64,000 bases of DNA from Dermatemys mawii (Eukaryota > Chordata > Testudines > Dermatemydidae). Position numbers and translations under genes: made by a program. The stretch covers positions 57,158,785 to 57,222,784 of the forward strand of contig ML677326.1 of NCBI GenBank assembly GCA_007922305.1, read 5' to 3'. The notes under the pieces are model-generated. The model searched no databases and had not been told where the DNA came from. It saw only the letters and a list, made by a program, of their open reading frames with translations. Below, in pieces: positions 12,729 to 24,467 of the stretch; within the stretch, counting starts at the first letter, position 1, and every line of letters begins with the position of its first letter.

Positions 12729-12907
12729 CTTCAATGAATACTTCTGCTGAAGTACTATCAGAACCACTAGAATTTGATGCCAGGCAAGTGTAACGTCCGG
12801 TATCGTCCTCAAAGGCTTCTGCTATGACTAGTGAATGGAGGCCTCCTCTTTCACAATGGATATGAATATCAGGGGAATTCTGCAACTCTTTCCCTTCACA
12901 GAACCAT
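12729..12907 (-). CDS. PALLD: Palladin coding exon: second half of the first Ig domain
   Basis: This 179-bp internal exon encodes the C-terminal half of an I-set Ig domain. Visible landmarks are the C-strand Trp in RWFCEGKEL, followed by IHIHC, then LHSLVIAEAFEDDTGRYTC with the F-strand Asp, Tyr and Cys, and finally TSAEVFIEG. This matches my memory of the first Ig domain of palladin, an actin-bundling scaffold of stress fibres and Z-discs. Myopalladin is the closest alternative, but the two following exons fit palladin. The acceptor is a pyrimidine-rich tract ending in CAG just before 12907. The donor is G|GTAAGA at 12728-12727. The exon starts in phase 2 (last base of an Arg codon) and ends in phase 1 (first base of Gly). 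The partner Cys of the Ig disulfide would be in the upstream exon, which is not in this window. Confidence 0.93.
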
Positions 12908-15900
12908 CTGTAGTTTACATATGAACAGGGACAGAACACAAAGAGAAAACAAAGTGTTGATTTGCATCTATCACTAACAAAATGGTATAAAAAATTGTTG
13001 CAAACTCTAAACAGCTATACACATTAAGGACAATGTATTGCTCCTTTTTATATTTCATGGAACCTAAAAAGAAATACAACCTTCAAATATAAAATCTATC
13101 CAAGCTTGCTTAATAAACGTACTTACAAATTACTATTAATAATTTCCTTAACTTCTCTTCAGGTACCATTAACACATTGTACATTTTTAAAAAGTACCCT
13201 GCATTAAGCACTTGGAAATTAGGTTACAATTTAATCTCTTGTTCTGAGAGTCTAATAGGCAAGCAAACTCCTTTGTGTTCATTATAAATCCTCCATCTAG
13301 AATGTGATTTTTGTTCTCAAATTTGCAATCAAAATAGCAAAGCCATGTCTTATGCCTTCCTACTAAACTACGACCTTAGTGATTCCAATTCTGATACAAA
13401 TGGCATAATTCACTCTTGACAGAGTTATTCTTTTCCTATTCCTATTCTTAGAAGTCTGGTGTGGCAGGTTCCAAAGTGATTTGTTTATCAATATCAGTAC
13501 ATGCACACTCTCCCTTCTAACCTTCATCCTTATGAATAGATTTTTTTCAGTATACAGCTATACAAATGCATTGAAAGCTTGATTTATTTCAATTAAAAAG
13601 AGAAAAATGTAGAGAATTTTCTACTTCAGACCAACAAAAGATTCAAAATCCCTTTGACAAGATTGTCCCCTTAGTTCTTAATCACTTTATAGTGTGTGTC
13701 TGCAATTCTAATCTTCCATTAATTGCTTCCATCTGAAACTTTGTTTTGTTGGCATCTTGCTCTGAAAACAGAAACAATAGAAGCCATATCTGTTGTTTTT
13801 TCCTAAATAAAAAAAAACAAGTGATCCAGTGTTAGGGTATCTTCCATTCCTATTTAAGAACAGTTTGTAATGCTTCATGCAGTGGTAGAGATGTCAAATA
13901 ATAAAGGTCAATTAGGAGCCTTTACAAATGGACCAACCTGTTCCTATTTCATTCCAGTCAAACAGACAGAACAAAATTAGTTTGGTTTCCTTTTCATCTA
14001 TGATTATCAAAACAGGAAGATACTTGGACAATTTGCCTCTAAAAATATTAAATTTGAATGACTATGTTCATTTTTATTTTATACTCTAGAGTAAAAATGG
14101 TGCCTTCTCCACTCAATATCTAATGGATTAACACATGAGGTAACTCCCATTAACACTAATGAGAACTCTGCACACAATTCCCCTGTGCAGATGAAGAATA
14201 GACACAATACTCCTCAAGGCTAGGAAATGTTGATAATGGAACTAAAATCCTATACCATTCTGTTTTGTAACTGAAGACTAACAAGCTCCTTTTGTGTGTC
14301 CTATTGTGCCCAGAGCTCTACACACACACAGACTGTACTGCTTAGGCAAGAAACAAATACACTTCCTTTTGTTTACTCAATAGTCCCACTTGGCCTAGTT
14401 TTACAATTATCTGGTTTGGGGACAAGTTTATCCAGTCAGTTCACCTGCCAGTATTAATATTTCTGTTCTCCTTCTTTGCCTCCCCACTCCCCCCGGCCTG
14501 CCACCATCCAACCCCTCCCTATTCTGCATGAGGAACTTCAACTACTACATCTGCCATTTAGACTGTCAGAGTCCTAGACTTTGGTCACCTTTTCTATAGG
14601 TTAAGAGGCAATACGGAGGAAGAAAAGGTTGACCAATAATTTCTAGACTGTTAACGATAGCCAAGACCCTATCAAATGGGGAATCGTAAACCTAATTAGC
14701 AATCCTATACCTCTTTCTATTTCCTTTTCCTCTTTCTGGAAACATCTTTCAAAGCAAAGACTCCATTCATTGCCTAATTACTTTCTCAGATAGGGTCCAG
14801 TTTTAGTTCTGTGCAGGTTTAGACTTCCAATAAGTCTCTACTGTCGCCCAAGTTCCTTTAATCCCACATATTTATGGTGCTATGATTTATGTAGTCATAA
14901 AATGTCTGCTAATATAGTTTGTACGAGGGAGATTTATCTGGTGAGGTTTAAACAAAGTTATTTTCTTAGCAGGATCAGTTTTATTTTCTTCCCTAATGCG
15001 TGAGAAATTTATGTGGCTAGCAACTGGCAACCTCCATGGGTGTTTTTGCAAGTAAATCTTTCTGTATTCTGTGACTTCTACTTGAGGTTAGGAGTCACCA
15101 TCAATGACCAATCATTAGAAAAAAGAACATCCATCCCAGCCTTCCACATCAGACACTGCTCCAGTTCAGTAGCTGAAGCCAGAAGTTCAAAATACAGTAG
15201 TAAGCAATTAAATACAAAATTACCTCAACCATCTTTAACGTGACGCTTGATGAAAAGGAAACAGCTCTGATTTTTGACTGCACTCATCATTGTTATCAAG
15301 GACAATTCATTCCCCCATTTCTGATTGCAGTTGCAACCTAGTAACTGCTGTTTCATGAAATGCAGAGACAACATTGGAGATTTTGGTTACATTAGCTACG
15401 TGTGTTTAATTTGATAACATTTTCAACTCTCAGTTTGTTTGCAGGAAATTCAGGGTATTTATCGTGAATTCCTCAGGAGAGAGGTGAAAATTAAGTCTAC
15501 TGAATGAATGCCTCACTGATGTTTTTGTTTTTCTTGCAATGAATTTGGTAGGTGCCAGTTCAGCTCACATGAAGTAGCGCTAGTGTAATGGATCCATTAG
15601 CCACCCAGAAGTATGAGAAAGGTGTTTTTCAGCTGGTGATGAAGCTGGATGAAGTGTTAAGACTTGCATGCATTTAAAGATTAAATTTATGTTTAAAGCA
15701 AACTAGCTTTTATATAGCATAGGATATTCCATGGAGCAGATTGACGCAAGAGATTACAACTTTATACTATGGGCTTTGTCATCCCTATTGCTGTATAATG
15801 TGGAAAGGTTCAGAGGAGTGGAATTCACACTCTAATGGCCTTAGAAACTAAAAGAGGAAAGGCAAAGGAGGCATTCTAGTATCATTCTCTTTCAGGTGCT

Positions 15901-16156
15901 ACAGGCATTTTGGAATCATGAACCGTCAGCGAAGAACAGTCACATGAAACTTACGTGAAAATTTCTCTGCAAGTTTGCATTAGCTAGGTTAGCATTTCCT
16001 CCTTTACAGTCCATTTCATAGGCAACTGGTAACTGTTGATGGGGAAGGGAACAATGGTAGCCTCCCACCTCCCATCATCACAGTCATGGTCGACTTTCTG
16101 GTGACTGCCAAGGCACCGTCCAGCAACAACCTCTTGCCCATGGCACCCCTCTGACT
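12908..16156. other. Large PALLD intron, mostly unique AT-rich sequence
   Basis: Upstream side of the Ig1 exon on the minus strand. The N-terminal palladin exon was not found here. From about 16040 to 16150 the sequence turns GC-richer, apparently repeat-derived; family not identified. Confidence 0.5.
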
Positions 16157-16279
16157 AGGGTGACCACACAGCGAATGTGAAAAATCGGGACTGGAGTGGG
16201 GGGTAATAGGTACCTATATAAGAAAAAGACCCCAAAATCGGGACTGTCCCTATAAAATTGGGAGATTTGGTTACCCTAC
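16157..16279. mobile_element. Short MITE with TAGGGTGACCA-type ends
   Basis: Begins TAGGGTGACCA and ends GGTTACCCTA. Inside it has two AATCGGGACT-like words and GGACTGTCCCTATAAAAT. This is a very common turtle MITE. Flanks CCTCTGAC and CGTTTGAC share part of a possible 8-bp duplication. Confidence 0.7.
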
Positions 16280-16745
16280 GTTTGACCATGGCACGCTGGT
16301 TTGTTGCCCATGTCGCCTATCCTTTAGGCTCACCCTGCCATGACTAGCATCTTAGGACCCTACCCAACTGCCTTCCCAGACTCTCCAGCCCCAATCACTC
16401 CTGGACCCCACTGCCTCCTCCAGCCCTCACTTGTCGCCTCTGGCCCCCACTGCCTCCCCAGGCTCTCCTCATCCCCACATTGCTCCTGGCCCCCACTGTC
16501 TCCCTAGGTTCACTATCCCACCCCCAGCTCCCACTGCCTCCCCCACACAATGCCCCAACTGACCGCCTCAGCTTCAGGCCGGCTAGTCCAGACACATACT
16601 TGAGCAGGTAACTGGCTGCCAGCTGGTAAGGAAGGGATGCGACTCAGCAGGTCTCCCTGCACCCCTCTGATAGAGATGGGTCTCAATGCCCTGCTCTGGG
16701 CACCAGCTAGTAGGGCTCAGCAGGGACACTCGCTGCTGGTGTATT
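16280..16745. repeat. GC-rich unassigned repeat-like block
   Basis: C-rich sequence with repeated words such as CCCCACTGCCTCC and CTCCTGGCCCCCACTG. It looks like part of a larger transposon or a decayed minisatellite. No ends were found. Confidence 0.4.
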
Positions 16746-17149
16746 TAGTAGCATGACCCTTCAGTTGCGCTCAGTCCACCCTGGCAGAAATCAGGGGGAG
16801 GGGGGAAAATGGCATGTGCCCCCCCCCATGTCATCTATAGTCCATTCCATGGTATTTACTCTCTTAGGGGAGGAAGATTATGATCCAGGTGTGGATGTGG
16901 AAGGCAATGGCAATTTTGCTCCTGAGGGAGGCATTCTACCAGAAAATTATGCCCTAAAGAGTAGCATGGAAGAATGGGCCCACAGTCCAGATGTTCTGAG
17001 AAAAGAAGGATTTCTCTGTGGATCTCAGGGTGACATTTTTTTTTTACTTCATATGTTCAAAGCATTGTGTGCAAACATTAATTAGTTCTCACACCGTTCC
17101 TCTATTATAGATATATTTTATGTCACATGTATACATGGACGGGGGGAAG

Positions 17150-17255
17150 GGGAAGTACAAAGGCAGAGGGGTAAAATGACTTGCTTAAGATAACACAGTT
17201 AGTCTGAGGCAGTTCTGGGATCAGAGCATAGATTTTCCAATTCCCACCTTATGCT
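17150..17255 (+). repeat. MIR-like (CORE-SINE/L2-tail) fragment
   Basis: GTAAAATGACTTGCTTAAG and ACACAGTTAGTCTGAGGCAG follow the widespread MIR pattern of gaining a ‘gacttgcccaaggtcacacag’-like core. It is strongly diverged. Confidence 0.5.
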
Positions 17256-17268
17256 CTTTTCTTTAGGG

Positions 17269-17666
17269 CAGTGGTTCTCAACCTGAGGTAAATGTACAGA
17301 GATTTTCCATGGGGTACATCAACTCATCTAGATATCTGCCTAGTTTTACAACAGACTACAGAAAAAGCACTAGCAAAGTCAGTACAAACTAACACTTCAT
17401 AAAGATAATAATTTGTTTATATAGCTCTATATACTATACACTGAAATGCAAGTATAATATTTATATTCCAATCAATTTATTTAAAATTATATGGTAAAAT
17501 GACAGAGTAAGCAATTTTTCAGTAATAGTGTGTGTGTGACGCTTTTGTACTTTTGTCTGATTTTGTAAGCAAGTCGTTTTTAAGAGAGTTGAAACTTGGG
17601 GATAAACAAGACAAAAATCAAACTCCTGGAAGGGATACAGTAGTTCGGAAAGGTTGAGAACCACTG
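17269..17666. mobile_element. Nonautonomous hAT element, ~398 bp
   Basis: The ends CAGTGGTTCTCAACCTGAGG and AGGTTGAGAACCACTG are inverted repeats. The flanks CTTTAGGG and CTTTACAA share five of eight positions, an eroded 8-bp duplication. The interior is AT-rich with no transposase. Confidence 0.8.
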
Positions 17667-17708
17667 CTTTACAACGTACATCTTTGTAGATAATTGGCAT
17701 GGTCTAAA

Positions 17709-17775
17709 CTAGTCGTTCACAACCGTTCCAGACTACCGTATCCTTTTCAGGAGTCTGATTTTGATACTCCTGTGC
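17709..17775. mobile_element. Partial inverted copy of the neighbouring hAT family
   Basis: ACTAGTCGTTCACAACC followed by CTACCGTATCCTTTTCAGGA is the complement of the right end of the 17269-17666 element (the GGAAGGGATACAGTAG region). It lies only about 40 bp away and in the opposite orientation. Confidence 0.65.
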
Positions 17776-19473
17776 CTTGGTATCATTACTTCAGTCATTG
17801 CACCCATTGAATTTCATGGCACTTTTGCCCCTAAATCACTTGGGCACCATTGAACGTTCCACCTTTAGGAGGCTAACTTCAGTCACTAGTTTAAGGATCT
17901 TGACCAATACTCCTTACTACTTCTCCGAAACTACTGTGTTCAACTGTAGGTTAGTGAACCATTTCTGTAGGTTATACCAATGGAGACATTTCAGAAGTCC
18001 TTGTAAATGATCCCTGCATATAGTTTCTATTTCAGTTTGTTAACTTTACCAGTTCACTTTGGGATCCTTTGCAATGAATGGTACTGTATTAATGAAGACA
18101 TTATACCCTAGTCAGAGCACATAACACTCAGATAACTTAAAAAAAAGTGAGACAGACTAGCATTAAAGAGTTTTAACATATTTCAAGTGACAGTGAAGTG
18201 AATTTTGACTGCTGTGCACTCTTTCATGCTCTCGTACAAGTATTTCTACTCCTGCCTCCCCGCCCCGCCCCCCAAAGCTCTTTTACTGGCTGTGCTTAGC
18301 ATTCTAATTTTTATTGTGATATGTTTACATGAAAGAAAAGAATGAGAGATGCCAGCTGTGAAACAGTTTGTATATCATGCATATCATGACATGAGTTAGT
18401 CATTCATACCATTTGTCTATCTCCTTCATTTCTCTTTCCCTCCTGCCCTGACAATCCTCCGAGTATGGAAATAAAAGTGTGTCTGAGATTTTAATGACTC
18501 TGAACAAAATATTAACAGTTGAGCAGCACACTGCCTGACCAAATACCAGGGCCTTAAAGAAAAACTGTTCAAGCTTTCCTGTAATGGATAATCCTGCTGT
18601 AAGTTATGTTTAATAAAAGTAACTGAGGAATAAGGAGGGTTTCCTTTCCACACACTCTTAAAAGTTAATTTAAAATGGCAGCTGAAGTGAAATTTAAAGA
18701 CATAGCCTGTGGGAAAAGTTATAATACGGCACTCTGACCCCTACAAAATGTGAAGAGAGATAAGTTGTAAATTAAAAAAGTAATTTTATCCTTAATAGTG
18801 TTAACTATGGCCAGCAAGAAACGCTAAAAGGAAACAATGTCGTATTGCTTTAGTGGTATAGTCAGTATTTCCATTATAAACTCCTATTTTGTAATTTCCC
18901 TATAAAAATTAACCACTGTCTCACACTTCCAGACTGCAAATCATTTCCACTTGCAAATTTTTTAGTTTGCAATTTTAAAAAGAAATCAGTTTCATCACAT
19001 CAAAATTAGAGTATATTGCTGTAAAGAAATTTATGCTTTCTCTACTGCTGAGAGCAGTGTATGCATAACTCAGTGTTACATAAAAAGTAATCTGTGAAGC
19101 AATTAGGATATGTTTTCATATATAGTCCATTTTCTTAGCTTTATATATTATAAAATGACTACAAATAATGAGACTTGCTACCTGTATTTTGATTTTTTTT
19201 TAAATCCATCAAGATTTTAACCTCTGAAAACAATAGAAAAATGTGTATCTTCTTCTGAATGCCTAGCTTAGTGAGTCCAAAAATGAATTTACAGGGCTAA
19301 TGTGGTCAAGATAGTAAAAAAAAAATAAAAAAAAATAAAGAGTCCATAACATTGGATGATGGCTCTCATTTATTCCGGACTGATCTCTTCAGCAATGTAA
19401 TTGTCATCTTAAAACTCTCACTGACCTCAATGGGAGCGCCATATTCAGTGGAGCAATTGCAGGATTAGTTTCT
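17776..19473. other. PALLD intron, nothing recognised
   Basis: AT-rich sequence. There is a C run at about 18258-18273 and A-rich tracts near 19316-19340. No gene or transposon end was identified. Confidence 0.5.
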
Positions 19474-19737
19474 AAGGTTATGTCTCTACCGCAGTTAAAT
19501 ACCCGCAACTGGCCCGCATCAGCTGACTTGGGCTTGGGCTATGGGGCGTTTAATTGCAGTGTAGATGTTCAAGGTTGGGTTGGACCTTGCAGCACGGCAG
19601 GTTCCAAAGCCCAAGTTCCAGCCTCACCCCAAATGTCTAAACTGTGATTAAACAACCCTGCAGCCTGAGCCCTGTGGGCTGGAGTCAGCAGACATGAGCC
19701 ACCATGGGTGTTTAATTGCAGTATAGACATACCCTAA
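19474..19737. mobile_element. Inverted-repeat MITE with TGTCTAC-type ends
   Basis: Starts AAGGTTATGTCTCTACCGCA and ends TGCAGTATAGACATACCCTA. The words AGTTAAATACCCGC and TTTAATTGCAGT form inner inverted matches. It belongs to the same loosely defined family as the copies at 22979, 29255, 46652, 47793 and 51232. The superfamily was not determined. Confidence 0.7.
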
Positions 19738-22700
19738 AGAGGCAACAGTGTTTCCTCATGCAGCATATGAAGACCAAAACACCACGCTGGATTTTCTGCA
19801 TTTTTCCCTGTGTTGTGGAAGGAGAGAGGTATAAAATTTGTTCAAGAGAATTCTGCTCCCTGGAAGCAAAATAGAAGCAGAAAATGGGAGGAAAGGTAGA
19901 GATGGGGCCAGTGTGTGCCATGGCCTCTACTGCTGAGAGCACAGTGCAGGAACTCCACAGACTGTCTTCACTTGTCTACTCCAGTTTAGAGGGGAAAAGT
20001 TGTTCCCTCCAACTCTCCCATAGTTTCTCACAATCTTTTTGTGAGAGCTATGTTTATGGACAAGAATTTGGTTATAAGTCATTATTAGGAATTTGCACTA
20101 CAGACTATTACATTGATGTTGATACATACACTGAAGAGATGTTATAACCCAAGGAAAAGAGCTGCTAAATTAGTTTTAGACATTGCCAAATCCAGACAAG
20201 GCATTTGAAGTTGTAACAGACACTGCCCTTAGCTTATTTCATTGTGTCTGGGTAGCGCAGAGGTTTCACAACCTGTATAGTACTATCTGCTAAATGCGCT
20301 ATAATAGCTAGATACCATCAAAGACCAGTTTTACCAACCCTGAACATTCAAAAATCATGAATCCACCCTAAAAGATCATTGGGATTGGCTTAAAGCACCC
20401 AAGAATTAAGATATTTAAACTGCGGGCTTTATTTGCCTCTAGTCTGAGTCTTTCAGGATTCGTATTTCTAGAGTTTTCTCTGTTACAGTGACACATACAA
20501 GCTTCCTTAAAGAGAGAGAGACAGCAGTGATTATCATAACATGACTGCAGGAGTTGGGACTAGCAGAAACACACCAAAACATGACAAGAGCTGAGCTAAA
20601 ATCAGAGATTGTCAACATTTCACCTCCAGCTTACTAGTTTTTGTCAGTTTCTATTCAAACCTAGTATTAGCTATATGGTACCATCAGATTAAAAAAAAAG
20701 TTTTCTAAGAACTGTTTTATTTAGATCTTAGATTAGTAGAGCTTTTTAACTTTATTTACTTATCTTTGTTTACTCTTTGCACTTAGCTCATCTTGGATCA
20801 TGAAATTCTGCTGGCGTCAACAGAGTTACATATGATTTATAGCTCTGTAATGCATCAGAATGCATGCCACAAAATGGTACCCTGAATTTCAAATTCACTA
20901 CTGCCCTCCAAACTCATTCATATGCCCACCTCATCTTACTAGAAGATCTTCTAAAACCATTTCACCTTTTAGTTATAATTTTAAAATATTATTCTGAGAG
21001 ACATGGGCCTGAATCAAAGCACTTAAATCTATGACTAATCCAAACCTTTCCAGCAAAAACATTTGGAACTATGCCTTACACTGAAATTTACCCCCTTAAA
21101 TTAGAGGCACAGTAACAGATTTGGCCCAGATCATCATTCTTAAAAAAAATTAATGAAACTTTAAAAATAATGCCATAGATAAACTTTTGTTTGGATTTTG
21201 TTTCTATGTGGTTTACAAACTTAACCATGCACCTTTGTGGTGGTGGATGACAGCTGTGAGGTGTGTAAATTTGACTAAAAACAAAAGTGGAACTAACTAG
21301 TATCTTTTTGCACTGGTTTTATAACAGAGCAAAGTTTGACTCTGTATATTTATGGAAACCTACCATATAGATAAGAGCCAGTAATAAAAGAGTCTGAGAA
21401 GATGAGCCCATTCTATTTTAGTAAAATTTCATATGTAAATAGGCATTCCAAGACACAATGAATCATATTCCAGATGGTTTCTGTAATTTGTCCTCATGCA
21501 TATAAAATACAAATCTAACAGAAATGTGCGATCTCACTGACTGATGGGGTATCTGTAAATTCAGTTTTCACTATGGCTCAAATTAATTGAAGGCAGAATG
21601 AGAAAATAGGTTTTGCTTTTCAAACTGTAACAAGTTAATTTATTTTCAGTATTAGCATATGGGAATGCAATTAACACTAGATCACAGAGATTATTTTCCA
21701 TATAGAAAAACGGCCCTTTAGTAAATACAGAATTATTGGGATGCATAGTCAATGTTATCTAAAAATATTACTGGCATGCAGGTACTGATGTCTTCGTTGC
21801 AAGAGCTCAAGATAATGTCCCCTGTTGATCAATCCCCCTTGGATGATATTAATATTTTCTGGTGACCTTGACTATGTTTTTCTAGACCTTGATAATTATT
21901 AAAATATGTATTATTTATTTGAAGAGTTTAACAGGAGAACTACTATGCTTTACAAGTGAAAATCTGCCACTTTTCTCTTTGGTGAATCTGGTTCCAGGTC
22001 TCATGGGTGCATTTTTAACATGAGAAGATTAGAGATAACAAAGAAATGACTCATTGTGAAAGCTGGCTTTTCCACAGTGGCAAATGTTATAGGTATCATA
22101 CTTTAAGTAATCCAGTTTTAACAGTCATCCTGTAGAACAGGAGGCAACTGTGCAGCTGTTATTCATTTAGTAAGAATAGGAGGCAGATCATTCTTTTCTT
22201 ACTGGCAGAGAAAAGAGCCTGGTCTCCTTACACTGAGAAAAAACAAGAGTGGAAGATTCTCTCCTTCAGTCCAGTCCACTGCTTAGAAGACCATTCTATT
22301 TTGAAAGTCAAAAGAATGGCCTACAAGTGGACTGTGCAGCAGCTTTATCTCAGATCAGATCACTTACAGCATAAACTCCTTTCAAGCAAGGGAGAAGGGA
22401 GTGCTGGATGACAGTGGATAACAAGCCTTTCATCTCTGGAGAGTGAAGTTTAAATCCTATCTTAGGTCACAAGATAACTGTCTGTTCCTGCCCTTATTTA
22501 TCCATATCATAAAACCACTACACAATTTACTAAAAATGACCCCAATTGACATGGCCTGCTGAAGTACTGAAAAAAGTTATAGGTGTGGATTAAACTAAAC
22601 ATACATTTGGAAAAGCTGTATGCGAAACCGTGTGCAGTGTTTTCTGCTCTATATTTGGCTCAAATCAGTAGTCTAAATCCTTCACTTTTGTAAGCAGTAA

Positions 22701-22978
22701 CAATTCACAAGTAGGGCTAAGGAATATTTGTAAATACTAATTCAAATTAAAAGCAGAACTTATGTTGTATTTGTGACCGCTTATTTATGAAAACAATGGC
22801 GTGTGAAGTTTTGTTTATGAGAATTTACTTGGAAAGAGAAAGTGTCAAATTTGCATGTAAATCTGTATTCATACATTAATATGTATTTACAAGAAAGTGT
22901 TTGTGTGGATATCTTTAGAGCTGTGTGTGGGTTTGGGCAATGATTAGCACAGGGGACAGAAACATGACCAGATGCTGT
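19738..22978. other. PALLD intron, nothing recognised
   Basis: Long AT-rich stretch with a short GA repeat at 20511-20522. Open frames such as 19884-20147 have no recognisable domain. Confidence 0.5.
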
Positions 22979-23244
22979 CGGGTATGTCTACACAGCAGCT
23001 GGGAGTGAAACTTGCACTAGCAGGGCTTGAACTATTATGTTAGCATGGACATTGCAGTCCACAGAGATTTGGCTAACCACCTGAGCTTAGACCCAGGGAT
23101 TGAGTGGGCCTGACAGCCCAAGCTGCTCCTGATCCACAATATTCACACAGCTATTTTTAGCATACTATCTTGAATCCTGCTAGCACCAGTCTGTCAACCT
23201 GTGCTCAGAGACTCACTCCCAGCTGCAGTGTAGACAGACCCTTA
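22979..23244. mobile_element. Inverted-repeat MITE with TGTCTACAC-type ends
   Basis: Starts GGGTATGTCTACACAGCAGC and ends GCTGCAGTGTAGACAGACCC, a clear terminal inverted repeat of about 25 bp. The interior is noncoding. Confidence 0.75.
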
Positions 23245-23299
23245 GTTATCCTGTAAGGGGCACTCAACTGTTGAACACGTTTGAGTATCTGGATGTGAT

Positions 23300-24055
23300 A
23301 ACAGAGTCAACTTCTCTCCTCTGTTGCCTCCTGCAGGCTGCCAGCTGATTTTGATGCATCTTCAGGGACTTGGCCCTCCAGCCAAGTCACACAGCCCGTT
23401 TCGAATATTAGAGTCCAGCAAATAAAGTCACTATCCTCACTAGGGTCTTCAGCCTTGGCTCTGAGCCCTTTAAACTGAATTATTTTTTGGGCTCCCAGTT
23501 AGGGTCTGTCCCCTTTTGAGATTCATGCAACTTTAATGGTAGCTGGTGAGGGAACCTGGGCCTACCCACTACTTCTGGTTCCATCTCAGAGCCTCTATAA
23601 ACAGAAGCAACATACTGCTCAACTTCATTCCTCCCAGACCCTTTTATCTCTAGTCCTGCCTCAGGGCTAACATCCTCAGATCCTTCTATCTCTGCAGGCC
23701 CCACTATGTAAACTCAGTCAGCCACAGAATTTGATTGGTGGGCTCCTTTGACCAGAGAAGAGCACGTTGTCCGCTCCTCTGGTCCCAGCTAGGAACTGCA
23801 CTATTAACCCCCTCCAGATCCTTTTATCTGGACCAGCAGGGCCCTTATTGGCCACTGGTAGCCCCTCTAGCCCTTGGTGGATTGTGCTTTCCAAAATGTC
23901 TGCTCCAGAGAGGCCTCTCTAGGCAGACCTGGAGGACCGACCTTCACTACTCTGTTCCTCCCACATTGCTGCTTCCTGGTTCAGGCTGTAGTAGGAGCAT
24001 GGGGCCTCCTCTATGGAACTGCAAAGGCCAGGTATACCCTTGTCACTGGACCACA
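23300..24055. mobile_element. LTR-like GC-rich block, low certainty
   Basis: A pyrimidine-rich block less AT-rich than its surroundings, with repeated words such as CCAGATCCTTTTATCTGGA and CCTCCCAGACCCTTTTATCT. Composition resembles turtle ERV LTRs read on the minus strand. The ends and a target duplication were not found. The overlapping open frames look incidental. Confidence 0.35.
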
Positions 24056-24334
24056 GTGAGGATTTAAAACTTTCAGAACTTCAAGCTGGAAAGCTGTTTA
24101 AAAAGTCAAGATTTTTTGGAACTATTTATATCTTTCCTCCTCTACAAAAACAGGTGAACTTATTTTTTTTCAAACTTAAAAATAATAGAAAAAAACCAAA
24201 ACAAAATTACCACAGCCAAAAAGTTAAAAGTTTCAGAAAGTTGCAAGTGACTGAGGAAAGGAGATTAGGATGGAAACAAATAAGAAACCTTAACCGTAAT
24301 GGGATGCAACTACCTCATGGCTATAAAACCTTTT

Positions 24335-24457
24335 CTGAAAATGTAGAGAAATACCCAGAAGTATTTAATAAATTTCATTTGATATTCTATTGTTTAACAG
24401 TGCAATTAATCACAATTAATTTTTTTTAGTTAATGGTGTGATTAATTGACAGCCCTA
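24335..24457. mobile_element. Terminal fragment of the 4530-5960 foldback hAT family
   Basis: TTTAATAAATTTC, TGTTTAACAGTGCAATTAAT and GACAGCCCTA match the right end of the 4530-5960 element almost word for word. The left portion of the element is absent. An 11-bp direct repeat, AATACCCAGAA, occurs at 24350-24360 and 24457-24467. Confidence 0.75.
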
Positions 24458-24467
24458 ATACCCAGAA

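Noticed and set aside
24013..24429. 138-codon plus-strand open frame
   Set aside because: It runs into the end of a hAT fragment and is Lys/Asn-rich from AT composition; no domain.
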